A stretch of 15,440 nucleotides of DNA from the NCBI GenBank assembly GCA_964559135.1, contig CAZLGG010000095.1, positions 1 through 15,440 of the forward strand, written 5' to 3'. Source of the DNA: DRQF01 sp964559135 (GTDB lineage: Bacteria > Planctomycetota > GCA-002687715 > DRQF01). The position numbers and the translations under genes were made by a program. Position 1 is the first letter of the stretch. Every line of letters begins with the position of its first letter. The notes beneath the pieces are model-generated. The model saw only the letters and a list, made by a program, of their open reading frames with translations. It made no database searches and was not told where the DNA came from. Shown here in pieces: positions 12,439 to 15,440 of this stretch.

Positions 12439-14331
12439 ATGAGCCCCCGAGAATCTACAAGAAAGCCCGCCCAGACGCTCTTCGAGCGGCTCGGCGGCTC
12501 CGATGCCGTCGTAGCCGTCGTGACTCAGATGTACAAACGTATTCTCGCGGATGAGGAATTGGCGGACTTCTTCCGCGGTGTTTCTCGTGAACGGCTGAAA
12601 CGACACCAGGTGCAGTTTCTGTCGTCGGCGTTCGGAGGCCCGAATCGATACCGGGGATCGAGCATTTCCGAGGCCCATGCGGGACTGGGCATCCAAGAGA
12701 GACACTTCGATCTCGTGGCGAAGCATCTCGCGGCGGCTCTGCGAGCAGCGGGAGTTCCCGGCTCGCTGGCCGCGGAAGTCATGGAGATCGTGGGCCCTCT
12801 TGGGGATCAGGTTGTAGGACAGCGAACCGAGCCTCGTCACCAGGCCGGTCGTGGAAACAGGGAAATGGAAAGGAGCGATACAATGGCAAGACGTAGCAAT
12901 GGAAGTGGGGGGAGCGGAACGGCTGAGGCGCCGTCTGCCCTGGACACATTGGGCGGACTCAAGGGAGCCTTCGAGGCTCTGCAGGTCAACGTATTCGTTG
13001 CGGATACGAATTGGCGACTGATCTACGCCAATCCGCCCGCCGTTGAGACCATCAACGGTCTCGAAGACGAGATCCGGGAAGTCTTTGATATCGGTGTCGA
13101 CGAGATCCTTGGAGGTTCCATTCATCGTTTCCATCGGAATCCGAAGAGGATCGAGAAAATTCTCAAGGATCCTTCGGCCCTTCCGCACAACGCGGACCTG
13201 GTATTCGGCAAGGTGACGCTGCGTACGAAGATCAACTCCTTCGAGGATGAATCCGGCGAGGTGGCGGGCTACATCGTCACGTGGGATGACGTCTCCCAGG
13301 AGATCGCCCAAGAGAAATTGATCGAAGAGCAGAAGGAACGAGAAAGAAGGGCGGCGGAGGAGTTGGATGCGAAGATCGATGCACTGCTCGATGTCGTTGA
13401 GGCGGCCGCTGCCGGTGATCTGACCCGTGACGTGACCGTCTCGGGAGACGATCCGGCTGGGCGAATGGGAACGAATCTCGAACGATTCCTCGACGGTCTT
13501 CGGGACAGCATGCGAACCCTACGGGAGAGTTCCACTCAGATCGGTGACTCCTCCACGGGTTTGAATGAGATCAGTACGTCGATGGCGGCGGGTGCCGAAG
13601 AGGCCGCGAGCCAGGCCAAGGCCGTGTCGTCGGCTGCGGACGAGGTCAGCAAGAATGTGGAGGCCGTGGCGGCGGCATGCGAGGAACTCGGGGCAACGAC
13701 GCGCGAGATTGCGCAGAGCACGTCGCAGGCGGCTTCTGTTGCGAGCACGGCCGTGACCGTGGCGACGGATACCAATGACACGATCGCGAAGCTCGGTCAG
13801 AGTAGCTCCGAGATCGGCAAAGTGATCAAGGTCATCACGTCGATCGCGCAGCAAACCAATCTCCTCGCACTCAATGCCACGATCGAGGCCGCGCGCGCCG
13901 GTGAAGCGGGTAAGGGATTCGCCGTCGTCGCGAACGAGGTGAAGGAGTTGGCTAAGGAGACGGCCAAAGCCACCGAGGACATCGGGCAGAAGATCGAGAC
14001 GATTCAAACCGACACGCAGAGCGCCGTGGAGGCGATCAAGCAGATCGGCCAGATCATCGGTGAGATCAGCGATATTCAGAACACGATCGCCAGCGCCGTC
14101 GAGGAGCAGACCGCAACGACGAACGAGATTGGCCGCAACGTCTCCGAGGCCGCGCGGGGCAGCAACGAGATCGCCGGGAACATCGCAAGTGTCGCTGAAG
14201 CGGCTCAACTGACGGCACAGGGTGCCACGGATACGCTCAGTGCATCCCGAGACTTGTCTTCGCTCGCTGAGAAACTTCTCACTCTCGTGTCCCAGTTCAA
14301 TCTGGAATCGGATGACTCGAAGGATGAGTGA
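12439..14331 (+). CDS. Truncated haemoglobin-PAS-chemoreceptor fusion, system 2
   Basis: This 630-residue soluble receptor has an unusual N-terminus. Residues 12-126 form a group I truncated haemoglobin with GGP-x2-YxG and the full haem pocket: Tyr32 (B10), Phe45 (CD1), Leu53 (E7), Gln57 (E11) and proximal His80 (F8), each one position off M. tuberculosis TrHbN. A charged linker (127-165) follows, then a PAS domain (about 170-290) with FHRNP (His232) and TWDD (Trp282), a coiled coil (292-312), a HAMP-like region and the signalling domain (about 355-620) with tip IAQQTNLLALNATIEAARAG (469-488). Methylation-type Glu pairs are at 387-388, 415-416 and 555-556. No membrane segment is seen. The ATG at 12439 has AGGTGG upstream. 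A second strong start at 12883 (Met149) would give a 482-residue PAS receptor without the globin. O2 or NO sensing is inferred; known globin receptors such as HemAT use a different globin class. Confidence 0.9.
   Translation: MSPRESTRKPAQTLFERLGGSDAVVAVVTQMYKRILADEELADFFRGVSRERLKRHQVQFLSSAFGGPNRYRGSSISEAHAGLGIQERHFDLVAKHLAAALRAAGVPGSLAAEVMEIVGPLGDQVVGQRTEPRHQAGRGNREMERSDTMARRSNGSGGSGTAEAPSALDTLGGLKGAFEALQVNVFVADTNWRLIYANPPAVETINGLEDEIREVFDIGVDEILGGSIHRFHRNPKRIEKILKDPSALPHNADLVFGKVTLRTKINSFEDESGEVAGYIVTWDDVSQEIAQEKLIEEQKERERRAAEELDAKIDALLDVVEAAAAGDLTRDVTVSGDDPAGRMGTNLERFLDGLRDSMRTLRESSTQIGDSSTGLNEISTSMAAGAEEAASQAKAVSSAADEVSKNVEAVAAACEELGATTREIAQSTSQAASVASTAVTVATDTNDTIAKLGQSSSEIGKVIKVITSIAQQTNLLALNATIEAARAGEAGKGFAVVANEVKELAKETAKATEDIGQKIETIQTDTQSAVEAIKQIGQIIGEISDIQNTIASAVEEQTATTNEIGRNVSEAARGSNEIAGNIASVAEAAQLTAQGATDTLSASRDLSSLAEKLLTLVSQFNLESDDSKDE
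12869..12885 (+). promoter_or_regulatory. Internal ribosome-binding site and start codon inside the globin-receptor gene
   Basis: AAAGGAG at 12869-12875 is followed after 7 bases by ATG (12883-12885), in frame with the fusion and located between the globin and the PAS domain. It is a stronger Shine-Dalgarno match than that of the upstream start at 12439. It may produce a short receptor of 482 residues, or be the relic start of a once separate receptor gene. Confidence 0.6.
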
Positions 14332-14384
14332 TGGACACCGTGGTGTGCTTTCAGTTCCGCAGGCATTGAACCAGGAGAAGCCAG

Positions 14385-14762
14385 GTGCGCGCGCTCATCA
14401 TCGACGATTCAAAGACGATCAGGATGATCCTTTCCAAGATCCTCAAGGGCTTGGGCTACTCTGTGACGGAGGCCGGCAACGGACGGGAAGCACTGGACCG
14501 TCTGGAGTCTGATGGGCCACCGCAGCTGGCCCTCGTCGACTGGAACATGCCCGTCATGAATGGGCTCGATTTCGTCCGTGAAGTCCGTGCTGACTCATCA
14601 TATTCGGAAATGTGTTTGATGATGGTGACGACAGAAGTCGAGCAGGACCAGATGGTTCGGGCTCTCGCGGCCGGTGCCAACGAATACGTGACCAAACCGT
14701 TCACTCCCGAGATCATCATTGAAAAGCTTCGTTTTCTCGGGCTGGCGGGGGATGCCCAATGA
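14385..14762 (+). CDS. cheY: CheY-like single-domain response regulator
   Basis: This 125-residue protein is a lone receiver domain of CheY size. It has the acidic pair Asp7/Asp8 (LIIDDSKTIR), phosphoacceptor Asp52 in LVDWNMPVMNG, a conserved Thr at 82-83 and Lys104 in YVTKPF, so phosphorylation by a CheA kinase is expected. No output domain is attached, so it would act by protein contact, at the flagellar switch or another target. The start is GTG at 14385, with AGGAG seven bases upstream. It lies 53 bases after the receptor gene and overlaps the second cheB by ATGA. It is the only CheY in the window, so it may also serve system 1. DNWNMP-type sites with Trp after the Asp are common among true CheY proteins. 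Confidence 0.93.
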   Translation: MRALIIDDSKTIRMILSKILKGLGYSVTEAGNGREALDRLESDGPPQLALVDWNMPVMNGLDFVREVRADSSYSEMCLMMVTTEVEQDQMVRALAAGANEYVTKPFTPEIIIEKLRFLGLAGDAQ

Positions 14763-15440
14763 ACCCGATACGCATTCTGATCGTGGACGATTCCGTCGTC
14801 GTCCGCCGGTTCTTGAGAAGCGCGCTTCGGGACGACGCGACCGTCGAAGTCATCGGGGTTGCGGCCAACGGTCGTCTCGGTCTTCAGCAGATTCGACGTT
14901 TGAGTCCGGACCTCGTCCTGCTCGACATCGAGATGCCCGAGATGAACGGACTGGAGATGCTCGAGGAGTTGCGAGGTTTTGACCGCAAGACTCCCGTCAT
15001 CATGTTCAGTACATTGACCGAGCGCGGAGCTTCCGCGACACTCCAGGCTTTGAGTCTCGGTGCCAGCGATTACGTGACGAAACCCACGAATTCGAGCAGC
15101 TTGTCGACCGCCATGGACGACGTGCGTGCTCAGCTGCTACCCAGGATCAAGGCATTGGCTGGAGTCTCGCCCGGAAAGCCGGTCCGTGAAGAAGCGACGC
15201 CGACTCGCCAGGAGCGGGCTCCACGCGGGCCGAGACCCTCTGGAATCTCCGCCGTCGTCGTTGCCGTGTCCACGGGCGGACCTGAAGCCCTGGCTCGAGT
15301 CATCCCGATTCTGCCTGCGGACTTTCCCGTTCCCGTTCTGATCGTGCAGCATATGCCTCCCGTGTTCACGCGAATGCTCGCCGAGCGATTGAACTCGAAA
15401 TCGGCGCTGACGGTCAGAGAGGGGTTCGACGGCGCCGTCG
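14759..15440 (+). CDS. cheB: CheB receptor methylesterase with receiver domain, system 2, cut by window end
   Basis: The first 227 residues of a second CheB are present; the frame is open at the window edge. The receiver domain has Asp10/Asp11, phosphoacceptor Asp56 in LLDIEMPEMNG, Ser84/Thr85 and Lys108 in YVTKP. A linker rich in Pro, Arg and Glu (about 135-163) leads into the methylesterase domain, where the catalytic Ser171 (AVSTGG) and His198 (IVQHMPP) are visible. The catalytic Asp would lie beyond the window. The ATG overlaps the cheY stop by four bases. The protein clearly differs from the CheB of system 1 in its linker and receiver, supporting two independent systems rather than a tandem duplication. 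Confidence 0.95.
   Translation, partial: MNPIRILIVDDSVVVRRFLRSALRDDATVEVIGVAANGRLGLQQIRRLSPDLVLLDIEMPEMNGLEMLEELRGFDRKTPVIMFSTLTERGASATLQALSLGASDYVTKPTNSSSLSTAMDDVRAQLLPRIKALAGVSPGKPVREEATPTRQERAPRGPRPSGISAVVVAVSTGGPEALARVIPILPADFPVPVLIVQHMPPVFTRMLAERLNSKSALTVREGFDGAV

Noticed and set aside
11701..13311. Minus-strand frame running through the run of Ns
   Set aside because: It survives only because Ns do not create stop codons, and it opposes cheW2 and the globin receptor.

Overview
The window is a GC-rich stretch of bacterial chromosome holding two chemosensory (Che) gene clusters in tandem, preceded by a small TetR-Ric operon on the opposite strand. Codons favour G/C at third positions, genes overlap by ATGA/GTGA junctions, and both receptors are soluble proteins with PAS domains. 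This suggests a free-living Gram-negative bacterium, perhaps Proteobacteria or Myxococcota-like, but nothing here fixes the phylum. A run of 100 Ns flanked by an exact 55-bp duplication shows that the sequence is a draft scaffold, probably a short-read or metagenome assembly.

Layout. (1) Positions 1-1470, minus strand: a TetR-family repressor overlaps by 4 bp the gene for a Ric/YtfE/ScdA di-iron protein, which repairs Fe-S clusters after nitric oxide or oxidative damage. A probable operator and leaderless promoter lie just upstream. (2) Positions 1611-8551, plus strand, system 1: cheW, a double-PAS soluble receptor, cheR, cheD, cheB and cheA. (3) Positions 8584-8946, minus strand: a 120-residue protein made of four 24-residue repeats of the MshEN type, facing cheA1 across a shared hairpin. 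A 478-bp region without a convincing gene follows. (4) Positions 9425-15440, plus strand, system 2: a cheA with a repeat-bearing linker and two CheW-like domains, cheW (broken only by the assembly gap), a globin-PAS-receptor fusion, cheY, and a second cheB cut by the window end.

How it works together. Each cluster supplies a receptor, a CheW coupler, a CheA kinase and a CheB methylesterase. CheR and CheD are seen only in system 1 and CheY only in system 2, so the systems may share parts or be completed elsewhere. The two receptors differ in signalling-domain spacing, consistent with separate arrays.

The most notable feature is the receptor at 12439-14331. Its first ~125 residues form a complete group I truncated haemoglobin, with the TrHbN-type haem-pocket residues Tyr32, Phe45, Leu53, Gln57 and His80, fused in frame to a PAS domain and a chemoreceptor signalling domain. 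A strong internal ribosome-binding site and ATG lie exactly between globin and receptor, so a globin-less form may also be made. With the nearby Ric gene and three PAS domains of a type that may bind haem, the region looks suited to sensing O2 or NO. That is an inference.
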